Shown here: positions 43,455-52,851 of the stretch, one piece after another
How the letters are laid out: the number at the start of each line of letters is the position of its first letter
Numbering within the stretch: position 1 is the first letter of the stretch
NCBI RefSeq assembly: GCF_003609645.1
Contig: NZ_MCIB01000037.1
Coordinates: 1-64,000, forward strand
Length of the DNA: 64,000 nucleotides
DNA from: Thermohalobacter berrensis
Lineage (GTDB): Bacteria; Bacillota; Clostridia; Tissierellales; Thermohalobacteraceae
Reading direction: 5' to 3'
The notes under the pieces: generated by a model
The model's input: the letters and a program-made list of their open reading frames with translations, nothing else
Databases searched by the model: none
What the model was told of the DNA's origin: nothing
Program-made: the position numbers and the translations under genes

Positions 43455-44997
43455 AAGATGCTATTATTCTATTTATTTCATTTTTATAGATATCTGAATG
43501 CCCTCCAAATACTGCTTGAATATTGTTCTTTACTTTTACAACTCCAGCTGCTCCCAGTGATTTTAGTTGTTCTTCATTTACTAAGTCCTTATTATCAACT
43601 TCTACTCTAAGTCTTGTAAAACATGCATCAACATGTTTAATGTTTTCCCTTCCACCAAAAGCATCAATTATTTGTAAAGCTAATTCTTGATTTTTTTGTT
43701 TCTTTCCTGCTTTTTTCTTGTTATAGTCACTTCTTCTATAAAGTTTTGCTTCTTGTCCACCTCTACCAGGAGTTGCTAAATTCCACTTAGTAATTGCATA
43801 TGAGAATGAGAAATAATAAACAACGAAGAATCCTGCTCCAAGAACAATATTCATCCACCAATTAGGAGTACCAGGAAAAACGTTTACTAATATATAATCA
43901 ATTAATCCTGAACCTCCTGCCCATCCTAGGTGTACATCTAAAATATAGCATACTGCGAAGGAGATTCCTGCCAATATTGAGTGATATAAATATAGTGCTG
44001 GTGCTACGAATAAGAATGTAAATTCAATTGGTTCAGTAATTCCAGTTAGGAAAGCGGTACCTGCAGCTGCAATTAACATTCCTTTTACAACAGGTCGCTT
44101 GTCCTTATCAGCATGTCTATACATTGCTAAAGCAGCCCCTAAAAGACCAAACATTATAATAGGGAATTTTCCTGCCATAAATCTTCCTGCTGTTACTTCT
44201 ACTCCCTCAGCTATTTGTTTTAAGAAAATGTATTGATCTCCTGCAACTAAATTACCTGCTATTTCTACACTACCTCCAAGTGAAGTCCATAAGAAAGGAG
44301 CATACCAAATATGGTGAAGTCCAGTTGGAATTAAAAGTCTTTCAAGGAAACCATATAATCCAATATATAATGGATTCGTAGTGTCAGAAGCTATAATGTT
44401 TGCAAGACCATCAATTACACCTTGAATTGGTGGCCATACAACCATTAAAACAAAGCCTAATACTATAGAACTGAAAACCATTGCAATACCAACAAATCTA
44501 TCTCCTGAGAAAAATCCTAAAACTTCCGGTGGTTGGAAAGTATGGAACTTTTCATATATATACACTGCTAAAAGACCAACCAAAATACCTCCAAATACGC
44601 CCATTTCTAGAGTCGGAATACCAAGGGCCATTCCTATTTTTCCGCTATTCGCTGCCATTTCAGGTGTTAGGTCCATTACAAAAGAAATAGTACTGTTCAT
44701 TATTATGTATCCTATAAAGGATGCTAGTGCGGCAATTCCTGAACCACCTGTAAGTCCAATTGCAACTCCTATAGCGAAAATCATGGGAAGGTTTTCAAAG
44801 AGGCTAATACCTAATTCTAACATTCCAGAACTTATCTTCGTAAATATTGGATTTTGTAAGAAAGCAACTTGATCAGCTAGAGGTCCTGTTAAAGCAGCTC
44901 CTATTCCTAATAGGATTCCTGCAGCTGGAAGTAATGCTACTGGTACCATAAGGGCTTTACCAAACTTCTGTAATTTCCCAAAATCTGGTTTCATCAT
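43453..44997 (-). CDS. PTS EIICB, maltose/alpha-glucoside type
   Basis: A 514-residue permease: EIIC residues 1-415 (LPAAGILLGIGAAL, FLERLLIPTGLHHIWYAPF, GITEPIEFTFLFVAP) and EIIB residues about 435-514 with phosphocysteine in VDACFTRLRVEV. HHIWYAPF and overall layout match the MalT/GlvC subgroup. No EIIA. It follows a CDMP-type 6-phospho-alpha-glucosidase in the same operon, so maltose or a similar alpha-glucoside is the likely substrate. A second ATG at 44994 is an equally spaced start. Confidence 0.92.
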   Translation of the reverse strand: MMKPDFGKLQKFGKALMVPVALLPAAGILLGIGAALTGPLADQVAFLQNPIFTKISSGMLELGISLFENLPMIFAIGVAIGLTGGSGIAALASFIGYIIMNSTISFVMDLTPEMAANSGKIGMALGIPTLEMGVFGGILVGLLAVYIYEKFHTFQPPEVLGFFSGDRFVGIAMVFSSIVLGFVLMVVWPPIQGVIDGLANIIASDTTNPLYIGLYGFLERLLIPTGLHHIWYAPFLWTSLGGSVEIAGNLVAGDQYIFLKQIAEGVEVTAGRFMAGKFPIIMFGLLGAALAMYRHADKDKRPVVKGMLIAAAGTAFLTGITEPIEFTFLFVAPALYLYHSILAGISFAVCYILDVHLGWAGGSGLIDYILVNVFPGTPNWWMNIVLGAGFFVVYYFSFSYAITKWNLATPGRGGQEAKLYRRSDYNKKKAGKKQKNQELALQIIDAFGGRENIKHVDACFTRLRVEVDNKDLVNEEQLKSLGAAGVVKVKNNIQAVFGGHSDIYKNEINRIIAS

Positions 44998-45045
44998 ATT
45001 TCCTCCTCGTCATTTAGTTTGTTAGTTGTTTTATGGTAAGTTCAC

Positions 45046-45082
45046 ATCATAGAACCCACTATAATAGGGTTCCATGATGTGA
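45046..45082 (-). terminator. intercistronic hairpin between GH4 and EIICB genes
   Basis: CACATCATGGAACCC/GGGTTCTATGATGTG with one mismatch, about 50 bases before the EIICB gene. No T-run, so it is probably an mRNA-stabilising or processing hairpin. Confidence 0.5.
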
Positions 45083-45098
45083 AAAATTAAGTTCTTTA

Positions 45099-46424
45099 TT
45101 AGTTTAATTCAGGCCAATATTCTTTATTTGCTTCAATTAATTCATCAAGGATCTTTCTAGCAACTGGTGCATTTACTACAGTTCTGTTTAGAGTTAATGC
45201 CTTTAATGCTTTATCATAATCATTTTCAAAGAAAGCATCAACAACTAATTTTTCATATGCTAACTGTCCTTCAATAAGGCCTTTATAGAAAGTTGGAATT
45301 TTACCTACTGCAAATGGCTTTGGTCCATGGTTTGTTATCATAGCTGGAACCTCAACCATTGCATCATCAGGAAGATTAGATATAATTCCATTGTTTTCAA
45401 CTATAACAATGAATATATCGCCATTATTGTAAGCTAATGATGCTGCTACTCTGATCATATATCTTCCATGAATATCTGGCTCTAAATGAGCTCCTTCAGT
45501 AGTTTGGTTTTCAATAAGAGTTTTACATAACTCTTTAACCCTTTTTTCTCTTCCGTCCATTACTTGATTTGCTCTAGTATAGTTTGGATCTTCTTTTTCA
45601 ACCATTTTTTGCGGATATAGATAATATTGCATGTATGTGTTAGGTAGATATTCAGGGAAATCTCTTAACATAACTTCTACTTGTTTAAAAGTTTTTATCC
45701 AAGATTGATCATTTGCTATTTCAGCATCTTCTGGAAGGAAGCCTTTGTTTAAAATATGGTCTTTCAATTCATCAGTAAGGTCATTTCCTTCCTTATCATA
45801 TATTTTAGTAAACCAACCAAAGTGATTTAAACCGAAATATTCTGGTACTAAGTCCCAAATTTCTTTTCCTAAAATTTTTGCATAGCTTACCATTATTGCT
45901 GCTGGCATGTCACAGATGTTTAATATCTTTTTATCATTTGGGAAAACTCTTCTTAAAGCTTCAGCAACAATAGCAGCTGGGTTAGTATAGTTTAATATCC
46001 ATGCATTAGGAGAATGTTTTCTTATATCCTTTATTAATTCTATCATGTCAGGAATTGATCTCATTCCATAAGCCATTCCACCTGGGCCGCAAGTTTCCTG
46101 GCCAACTACACCATTCTTAAGAGAAATTTTTTCATCCTTTTCTCTCATTTTAAGTCCGCCAGTTCTTATTTGTATGAATGCGAAATCTACATCTTTAAAA
46201 GCTTCTTCTTTATCAGTAGTGTATTTAAATTCTTCTAATTCAGGATATTTTTCCTTTAGTATAACTTCAGTTGCCTTAGCAACCCTTTCTTGTCTTTCCG
46301 CATCAATATCATAGAAAATAAGGCTTTTTAAAGGGAAGTTTTCTTTTTCTTTTACTAAACTCATTATCATGCCGAGAGTGTATGTACTCCCTGCTCCTAC
46401 AATAACTAGCCTTTGCTTTTTCAT
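45099..46424 (-). CDS. 6-phospho-alpha-glucosidase (GH4)
   Basis: A 441-residue NAD/Mn-dependent enzyme that hydrolyses maltose 6'-phosphate and similar products of PTS uptake to glucose 6-phosphate and glucose. The dinucleotide motif VIVGAGSTYTLGM is at the start, NYTNPAAIVAEALRR in the core, and the diagnostic tetrad C171-D-M-P marks alpha specificity. It precedes the EIICB gene on the minus strand and is divergent from the GntR gene, which probably controls it. About 60 percent similar by eye to the CDQP enzyme at 22.7 kb. Confidence 0.93.
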   Translation of the reverse strand: MKKQRLVIVGAGSTYTLGMIMSLVKEKENFPLKSLIFYDIDAERQERVAKATEVILKEKYPELEEFKYTTDKEEAFKDVDFAFIQIRTGGLKMREKDEKISLKNGVVGQETCGPGGMAYGMRSIPDMIELIKDIRKHSPNAWILNYTNPAAIVAEALRRVFPNDKKILNICDMPAAIMVSYAKILGKEIWDLVPEYFGLNHFGWFTKIYDKEGNDLTDELKDHILNKGFLPEDAEIANDQSWIKTFKQVEVMLRDFPEYLPNTYMQYYLYPQKMVEKEDPNYTRANQVMDGREKRVKELCKTLIENQTTEGAHLEPDIHGRYMIRVAASLAYNNGDIFIVIVENNGIISNLPDDAMVEVPAMITNHGPKPFAVGKIPTFYKGLIEGQLAYEKLVVDAFFENDYDKALKALTLNRTVVNAPVARKILDELIEANKEYWPELN

Positions 46425-46471
46425 AAATTTGTCCCCCTCTCATGTATAATTAGGTTACATTGATTTGAATT

Positions 46472-46513
46472 AAATTTGTACTAACATTTACAATACAAAT
46501 TTAATACAAATTT
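46472..46513. promoter_or_regulatory. GntR operator candidates in the divergent promoter region
   Basis: AAATTTGTA (46472-46480) and TACAAATTT (46494-46502) form an inverted repeat, and a further TACAAATTT lies at 46505-46513. Placed between the GntR gene and the GH4/EIICB operon. Confidence 0.5.
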
Positions 46514-46610
46514 TTATATTTGTCAATAGGAAATTTTTTAGCTTGAAAAATATGGGTATTTGTTTTATTCTTAATAGTAAGTTGAAATGTTAAAACAGGA
46601 GGTAATTTTA

Positions 46611-47330
46611 GTGGAACACAATTCATCACCTTTATATAGACAAATTGCATACAAGATAAAGGAACAAATTAAAAATGGGAATTATTCATATGGAGAAGCA
46701 ATTCCATCTGAAAATAAACTTGCTAAACAGTATAATGTAAGTAGAGTTACTGTTAGACAGGCTATAGATACTTTAGTAAAGGAAGGACTTTTATATAAGA
46801 TTCAAGGAAGTGGAACTTATGTAAAAGAGGCAAAAATAGAACATAATATATATACTGTTCAAGGCTTTACAGAAGAGATGAAAAAACTGAATAAAGAACC
46901 AGTTAACGAGATTTTAGAATTTAAAATGGGAGAGCCTGAAGAGAATGTAAGGAAGATATTAAAAATAGATGAGGGAGAAAAAACATTTTTTGTTAAAAGA
47001 TTAAGGTATGTTGATGATATACCAGTTGTTCTAGAAAACACTTATCTTCCAGTAAAGCTTTTCCCAGATCTTTCTTATGAAGTGATGCTTTCATCTAAAT
47101 ATGAGTATATAGAGAAGGCAAAAAATCTAAGAATAAAAGAAAGTTATCAGGAGATTATACCCCTTTTGCCTGATGACAATTTGAAAAAAATGTTAAAATT
47201 AAAGGATAATATGCCCATACTAAAGGTTGTACTTTGGTCAACACTAGATAATAACATAGTTTTCGAATATACAGAACTTTACTTTAGAAGTGATAAATAC
47301 AAATTTACAATCGTAGGAAAGAGGCATTAA
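46611..47330 (+). CDS. GntR-family regulator (HutC/UTRA type)
   Basis: A 239-residue regulator. Residues 1-70 hold the winged helix (LYRQIAYKIKEQIKNG, IPSENKLAKQYNVSRVTVRQAI); residues about 90-235 form a UTRA effector domain like TreR and YvoA. GTG 46611 follows CAGGAGGT; the frame upstream to ATG 46587 includes that site. It is divergent from the 6-phospho-alpha-glucosidase/EIICB operon and probably senses a phosphorylated glucoside. Confidence 0.9.
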   Translation: MEHNSSPLYRQIAYKIKEQIKNGNYSYGEAIPSENKLAKQYNVSRVTVRQAIDTLVKEGLLYKIQGSGTYVKEAKIEHNIYTVQGFTEEMKKLNKEPVNEILEFKMGEPEENVRKILKIDEGEKTFFVKRLRYVDDIPVVLENTYLPVKLFPDLSYEVMLSSKYEYIEKAKNLRIKESYQEIIPLLPDDNLKKMLKLKDNMPILKVVLWSTLDNNIVFEYTELYFRSDKYKFTIVGKRH

Positions 47331-47406
47331 TTCTTAAAACTATCTATGTTATAATATAATGTAATTGGAACTAAATATAATACTACCAACGATGGAGATG
47401 ATTCAT

Positions 47407-49698
47407 ATGAAAAAATGTTCTGTATGCAAAAAGAACGTAGCAGTTGTATTTACAACTAAGGTTGAAAATGGTGAACCAAAGGTTAAAGGTTTATGTATAG
47501 AGTGTGCTAAAAAAATGGGACTTCCCGTTATGGACCAAATAATGCAACAGATTGGTATGACTCCTGAAGAAGTTGAAAACTTAACAGAACAAATGAATAA
47601 TATGTTTGAAGATGTAGACATGGAAGATATGGATAACAATCCATTTATGAACTTGTTTACTGGAGACAATAACTTTAGTAAGGATTCAAATATTACTAAT
47701 ACTGAGAACAAAGAAAATAAAACTGAAGAGGAAAAAGCTTCTTCTGAGAAAAAAGGTAAATCAAGTATTAGATTTAAGAAGAAGTTTTTTAGCAAAAAGA
47801 AAAAGTATCTAGATAAATATGGGATAAACCTTACAGAAAAGGCTAAAAGAAATGAAGTAGATAAAATTATAGGAAGACATAGAGAGATTGACAGAGTAGT
47901 ACAAATATTAAATAGGAGAACTAAAAATAATCCTGTATTAATAGGAGAACCTGGAGTAGGAAAAACAGCTATTGCAGAGGGATTGGCTGTGCGTATAGTT
48001 AATAAACAGGTTCCTGTGAAATTGTATGACACAGAAGTATACCTTCTTGACTTAACTGCTGTTGTTGCAGGGACTCAATTTAGAGGGCAGTTTGAAGGTC
48101 GTATGAAGGCTATTATTAATGAAGCAAAGGAATATGGTAATGTGATCTTAGTAATAGATGAGGTACACAATATTATGGGTGCAGGAGAAGTACATGGAGG
48201 AGTTATGAATGCAGCAAATATTTTAAAGCCTGCCCTAGCTCGAGGAGATATACAAATAATTGGTGCAACAACCCTTGAAGAATATAGAAAACATATAGAA
48301 AAAGACTCTGCTTTAGAAAGAAGATTTCAACCGGTATTAGTTGAAGAGCCATCTATAGATGAATCTATAGAAATTTTAAGGGGAATAAAGGATTATTATG
48401 AAGATTATCACAAAGTGAAAATATCAGATGAAGTAATCGAAGCTGCAGTAAAATTATCTAAAAGATATATAACTGATAGATATTTACCAGATAAAGCAAT
48501 TGACTTAATAGATGAAGCTGGTTCTAGAGCTAACTTAAAAAATAAGGGGCTTGTTGAAATTGAAGCTTTGAAAGATGAATTGGATAAGATTAGAGAAAAG
48601 AGAGCAGAAGCAGCAGAAAATAATGAATATGAAAAGGCTGCTGAATATAAAATGAAAGAATGCAGACTTGAAGAAAAAATTGAAGAGATAGAAAAGGAAT
48701 GTAGTGAAGTAGAGATAACTGCTGAAGATATTGCCTTTGTAATTGAAGCATGGACTAAGATTCCTGTGCAAAAGATTACAGAAAAAGAGGCCCAAAAGCT
48801 ATTAAATTTAGAAGAAAGACTCCACAAAAGAGTTGTAGGTCAACATAAGGCAGTTGAAAGTTTAGCTAAAACAATTAGACGTAATAGATCTGGATTTAGA
48901 AAGAAGAAAAAACCATCATCTTTTATATTTGTAGGTCCTACAGGTGTAGGAAAAACAGAACTAGCTAAAACATTAGCAGAAGAATTATTTGGAAGTGAAG
49001 AAGATTTAATCCGTTTAGATATGTCTGAATACATGGAAAAACATACAGTTTCTAAGCTGATTGGAGCACCTCCAGGATATGTTGGTTACGACCAAGGAGG
49101 ACAATTAACAGAAAAGGTAAGAAGAAAACCATATTCTGTTATTCTTCTAGATGAAATTGAAAAAGCCCATCATGATGTTTTTAATATGCTTTTACAGATC
49201 CTTGAGGATGGAAGACTTACAGATAGCCAAGGTAGGACAGTTTATTTTGATAATACAGTAATAATAATGACATCTAATGCAGGAACAAGCTTTAAATCAA
49301 ATGGTATTGGATTTGGAAGAGATGAGTTTAATAGGTTAGAAAACAAGGTAAAAGATGCTTTAAAGGAAACATTTAGACCAGAGCTATTAAATAGAATAGA
49401 TGACATTATTATATTTAACCATCTTACTAAAGAAGAACTTAGAAAAATTATTGACCTTATGCTAAAAGAAGTAGCTGAGGAAGTAAGGGAAAAGGGAATG
49501 ACCATAGAGGTTTCTGATGAAGTAAAAGAGTTTATCTTAGAAAAGGGATATGATGAAAAGTATGGAGCCCGTCCTTTAAGAAGGACTATTCAGAAGTATA
49601 TTGAAGATGAAATAGCAGAGGAATACCTTAAAAATAGGTTTAAAGAGGGAGATAATATAAAAGTATTATTAAAGGATGGAAAGGTTATATTAGAATAA
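47407..49698 (+). CDS. clpE: ClpE-type AAA+ ATPase of the Clp protease
   Basis: A 763-residue unfoldase that feeds ClpP. The N-terminus has the C4 zinc finger typical of ClpE (C4, C7, C30, C33) and a Ser/Lys/Glu-rich linker instead of a Clp_N repeat domain. Two AAA modules follow with Walker A GEPGVGKT and GPTGVGKT, Walker B VILVIDEVH and VILLDEIEK, a short middle coiled coil (EKAAEYKMKECRLEEKIEEIE) and the sensor GARPLRR. ATG 47407 follows GGAGATG; an upstream in-frame ATG at 47365 has no ribosome site. No CtsR-type operator is obvious. Confidence 0.9.
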   Translation: MKKCSVCKKNVAVVFTTKVENGEPKVKGLCIECAKKMGLPVMDQIMQQIGMTPEEVENLTEQMNNMFEDVDMEDMDNNPFMNLFTGDNNFSKDSNITNTENKENKTEEEKASSEKKGKSSIRFKKKFFSKKKKYLDKYGINLTEKAKRNEVDKIIGRHREIDRVVQILNRRTKNNPVLIGEPGVGKTAIAEGLAVRIVNKQVPVKLYDTEVYLLDLTAVVAGTQFRGQFEGRMKAIINEAKEYGNVILVIDEVHNIMGAGEVHGGVMNAANILKPALARGDIQIIGATTLEEYRKHIEKDSALERRFQPVLVEEPSIDESIEILRGIKDYYEDYHKVKISDEVIEAAVKLSKRYITDRYLPDKAIDLIDEAGSRANLKNKGLVEIEALKDELDKIREKRAEAAENNEYEKAAEYKMKECRLEEKIEEIEKECSEVEITAEDIAFVIEAWTKIPVQKITEKEAQKLLNLEERLHKRVVGQHKAVESLAKTIRRNRSGFRKKKKPSSFIFVGPTGVGKTELAKTLAEELFGSEEDLIRLDMSEYMEKHTVSKLIGAPPGYVGYDQGGQLTEKVRRKPYSVILLDEIEKAHHDVFNMLLQILEDGRLTDSQGRTVYFDNTVIIMTSNAGTSFKSNGIGFGRDEFNRLENKVKDALKETFRPELLNRIDDIIIFNHLTKEELRKIIDLMLKEVAEEVREKGMTIEVSDEVKEFILEKGYDEKYGARPLRRTIQKYIEDEIAEEYLKNRFKEGDNIKVLLKDGKVILE

Positions 49699-49699
49699 A

Positions 49700-49736
49700 A
49701 AAATGCCAGAGTTTTTCTCTGGCATTTTTTTATTAA
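49700..49736. terminator. bidirectional terminator
   Basis: AAAAATGCCAGAG/CTCTGGCATTTTT stem between convergent clpE and aminotransferase genes. Confidence 0.9.
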
Positions 49737-49740
49737 AACT

Positions 49741-50766
49741 TTACTTTACTTCTACAATCCATCCTTCTGGAGCTTCTACATCTCCAAATTGAATTCCAGT
49801 AAGAGTATCATAAAGCTTTTTAGTAACAGGACCAACTTCTGTTTCACTGTAGAATACATGTAAATCTCCTTTGTACTCTATTCCACCAATAGGTGTTATT
49901 ACAGCTGCTGTACCACATGCACCTGCTTCTTTAAACTCATCTAATTTATCAATGTAAACATCTCTTTCCTCTACTTCCATTCCTAAGTATTCTTTAGCAA
50001 CATGCATTAATGAGTATTTAGTAATACTTGGAAGTATTGATGGTGACTTAGGAGTTACAAACTTATCATCTTTAGTAATTCCAAAGAAGTTAGCAGCTCC
50101 AACCTCTTCAATTTTAGTATGAGTGCTTGGGTCAAGATAAATACAATCTGCAAAACCTTTTTTAACTGCTAATTCATGAGGAAGAAGACTTGCTGCATAG
50201 TTACCTCCAACTTTTACTCCTCCAGTTCCTTCAGGAGCAGCTCTATCATAATCTGAAACAGTAAAGTTTACAGGAGTTAATCCTCCTTTAAAGTAAGGTC
50301 CTACTGGAACACAGAACACGCAGAATAAGTACTCTGGAGCTGGTTTTACTCCAACATTATCACCAACACCTATTACAAAAGGTCTAATATAAAGAGTTGC
50401 TCCTGTTCCGTATGGTGGAACGTAATGCTCATTTGCTTTAACAACTTGAATACATGCATCAATGAACTTTTCTTCTGGAATTTCTGGCATAAGAAGACGT
50501 TTACAGCTTTTGTTTAAACGCTTAGCATTTTGGTCTGGTCTGAAAAGTTGAATTTTTCCATCCTTTGTTCTGTAAGCCTTTAATCCTTCAAAACACTGCT
50601 GTCCATAGTGAAGGGCAGTTGAAGCTTCACTTATAGAAAGTTTGTTATCTTCAACAAGCTTTCCTTCGTCCCACTTACCATCTTTCCATCTTGAAACATA
50701 ACGATAATCTGTCTTAATATAGTCAAAACCAAGGTTCTCCCAATCGATATTTACCTTTTTGCTCAT
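49741..50766 (-). CDS. ilvE: branched-chain amino acid aminotransferase
   Basis: A 341-residue class IV PLP aminotransferase that interconverts Leu/Ile/Val and their keto acids with glutamate. Family marks: [17 protein letters not shown], the PLP-Lys region [19 protein letters not shown] and [10 protein letters not shown], and the late [11 protein letters not shown]. The length suits the mitochondrial/Gram-positive IlvE subgroup. GGAGGGAT precedes the ATG. No T-box or leader is visible in 50767-51040; that stretch is AT-rich promoter DNA. Confidence 0.92.
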   Translation of the reverse strand: MSKKVNIDWENLGFDYIKTDYRYVSRWKDGKWDEGKLVEDNKLSISEASTALHYGQQCFEGLKAYRTKDGKIQLFRPDQNAKRLNKSCKRLLMPEIPEEKFIDACIQVVKANEHYVPPYGTGATLYIRPFVIGVGDNVGVKPAPEYLFCVFCVPVGPYFKGGLTPVNFTVSDYDRAAPEGTGGVKVGGNYAASLLPHELAVKKGFADCIYLDPSTHTKIEEVGAANFFGITKDDKFVTPKSPSILPSITKYSLMHVAKEYLGMEVEERDVYIDKLDEFKEAGACGTAAVITPIGGIEYKGDLHVFYSETEVGPVTKKLYDTLTGIQFGDVEAPEGWIVEVK

Positions 50767-51040
50767 AATATCCCTCCAAATTATTGTTTTTTATTAATAA
50801 TAATTTGACAAAAAATTAGTTTGTTTCACCAATTAATATTATAGCATAATTTTTAAATTATGTATACTAATAGTTCTCTTGTATTTTTTAATATACTTAA
50901 TAACGTTTTCTTTTTGTCGAATTATATCGAAATAGATCTATATTTTAACTTATTTTATACAAGGTTAATACATATTATACTCTTTTCACATACTAATCAT
51001 ATAAAGATACAGATTTAATAAATAGAGAGGTACAAATACG

Positions 51041-51979
51041 ATGAAAAGAATAATATCTTTTGTACTATTACTGTTATTTACAATTGTATTTTGGTTTAGT
51101 GGAAACAAAATGATAAAAAATTTTGTTTTAAATGATTTAGAAAAAGATAATTATATTATAACTATGAAGAGGGATCTTTTAAGTCTTATGGTGGCATATC
51201 CAGATTATATTAAAAAAATAGAAAAAGGGTTTGATGATAGGGTATATGTAGTTATGAAATCAGGTAAAAAAATACTTTATGATGATAAAAATAAGAAAAA
51301 CTATAGTCAAAAACTTAACAATCCTGATATTCAAGATATGATGGAGCAGGTATATCCTCTAGGTGAGATTAAAAATTTGATGGAAAAGAATTATGACCCT
51401 GGCAGAATTAGAGTATATCCTTTGTTGAAGGAGGTTTATGGTTATACACAAAGTGAAGTTCAGAAAAATCTCGTAAGTGTAAAAGTTGGATATAGGTATT
51501 TTGCTTTTAATGGGAAAAATAATGCATCAGAAAATCTAAATGCAGCTATGCAAGAAATAATGTTACTTATAAAGAGGAAATCAAGCATATATTCTTATAT
51601 ATTTCCGGCTAATGGTACATTTAACTACCGTTATATTGCAGGTACTAATAGATTAAGTGCCCATTCCTTTGGAATTGCTATAGACCTTAAAAGAGATAAA
51701 AGGGATTATTGGAGATGGGCTTCAAATAGTCAGGGACAAGAAAGATTAAAACAGTTTCCAAAAGAAGTGGTTAGAATTTTTGAAAAAAATAATTTTATAT
51801 GGGGAGGTAAATGGGGACACTTTGATATACTCCATTTTGAATATAGACCAGAGTTAATTATCAAATCAAAATATTTTTCTAAACTACCACCATCAGATAA
51901 GCCATGGTACTATGGGGTACCTCTAGATAATGAAGAAGTTAGAAAATATATTCAAATAATTGATAATGCAATAAAGTAG
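51041..51979 (+). CDS. M15-family D-Ala-D-Ala carboxypeptidase-like protein
   Basis: A 312-residue protein with an N-terminal membrane anchor (about residues 5-22) and a C-terminal Peptidase_M15_4 domain. Zinc-binding motifs are RLSAHSFGIAIDLK and GHFDILHFEYRPEL. It should act outside the membrane on peptidoglycan peptides. The middle (residues 60-190) is not recognised. AGAGAGG precedes the ATG; monocistronic. Confidence 0.85.
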   Translation: MKRIISFVLLLLFTIVFWFSGNKMIKNFVLNDLEKDNYIITMKRDLLSLMVAYPDYIKKIEKGFDDRVYVVMKSGKKILYDDKNKKNYSQKLNNPDIQDMMEQVYPLGEIKNLMEKNYDPGRIRVYPLLKEVYGYTQSEVQKNLVSVKVGYRYFAFNGKNNASENLNAAMQEIMLLIKRKSSIYSYIFPANGTFNYRYIAGTNRLSAHSFGIAIDLKRDKRDYWRWASNSQGQERLKQFPKEVVRIFEKNNFIWGGKWGHFDILHFEYRPELIIKSKYFSKLPPSDKPWYYGVPLDNEEVRKYIQIIDNAIK

Positions 51980-52123
51980 ACTAAAATTATTAGAAAGTAT
52001 TAAAAACAATTGATACTCAATAACCCGAAGATAAATTAGTTTTGGCTATAGTTTTATATTATAAAAATAAAATGTTATATAAATGGAGAAAATAAATAAA
52101 AAATATAAAAGGAGTTAATTAAG

Positions 52124-52552
52124 ATGGACAGCAAAGAAAAAGAGAGGAAAGCTCTTAATCAATTACTTCAAGGAGAACAGATGGCGGTAGAGACATTTAA
52201 TATCTTCATTTCCAAAGTAAAAGATAATGAAACTAAAAAAATATTTCAGGAAGTTCAAAAGCAACATAGAAAAAATATTTTTAGATTGGCAGATTATATA
52301 CAAAATTTAGGAGGACAGCCTGATGAAAATATAGGCTTAAAGGGTATAATGGCTGATTATAAATTAAATAATCAATTAAATGATAAAGACAATTTATATA
52401 TAATTGAAAAAGCCATAGAAGGTGAAACAAAGGGAATAAATATGGCAGAGAAGGTTTTAAGGGGTAAATTAGATGATAAATCCAGAAAATTAGCCGGTGA
52501 TATTTTACACCAAGATAGAATGTCATTAAGTAAACTCCAATCATTAATTTAA
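52124..52552 (+). CDS. ferritin-like protein (DUF2383/PA2169 type)
   Basis: A 142-residue four-helix-bundle protein. Candidate di-metal ligands are in LLQGEQMAVETF, VQKQHRKNIFRL, IEGETKGINMAEK and ILHQDRMSLSKL, spaced as in ferritin-like DUF2383 proteins. Role may be iron handling or stress; spore or coat association is known for some relatives. AAAGGAG precedes the ATG. Confidence 0.75.
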   Translation: MDSKEKERKALNQLLQGEQMAVETFNIFISKVKDNETKKIFQEVQKQHRKNIFRLADYIQNLGGQPDENIGLKGIMADYKLNNQLNDKDNLYIIEKAIEGETKGINMAEKVLRGKLDDKSRKLAGDILHQDRMSLSKLQSLI

Positions 52553-52701
52553 AATTATTTATTACGAATATTAATAACCGTTTTTAAAAATATTCTATAA
52601 TATTAGGGGTATTAACCGAACTTTTAATAAAAATATTGACTAAACGTTAGCTATATGCTATAATGATTCTACAAAAATTTGATACTTAGTTCATTAAAAG
52701 G

Positions 52702-52850
52702 ATCACACGACTGGCGGAAGTGGAATTGACCACAAGGGAGTGTGATTTATAAGTAATGCCGACCGCCTGGGCACTACTAAGCCTAGGGGGTCTTTATGTT
52801 TTTTGATAAACCTCCTGGGCTTAGAAGGTAAAAGTCAAGGAGGGATTTTT
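52702..52850 (+). promoter_or_regulatory. ZTP (pfl-motif) riboswitch
   Basis: P1 ATCACAC/GTGTGAT encloses GACTGGCGG and AAGGGAG, then the conserved pseudoknot strand CCGCCTGGGCA (about 52764-52774). These are the diagnostic parts of the ZTP/ZMP aptamer. The downstream GCCTAGGGGG can pair with the aptamer's GCCTGGGC and is followed by TTTATGTTTTTT, a terminator that competes with the ligand-bound fold. It controls pflB, so low 10-formyl-folate (high ZTP) would raise formate production. Confidence 0.9.
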
Positions 52851-52851
52851 T

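Noticed and set aside
47341..47406. CtsR operator before clpE
   Set aside because: No tandem GGTCAAA heptads are present; only AT-rich promoter-like sequence.
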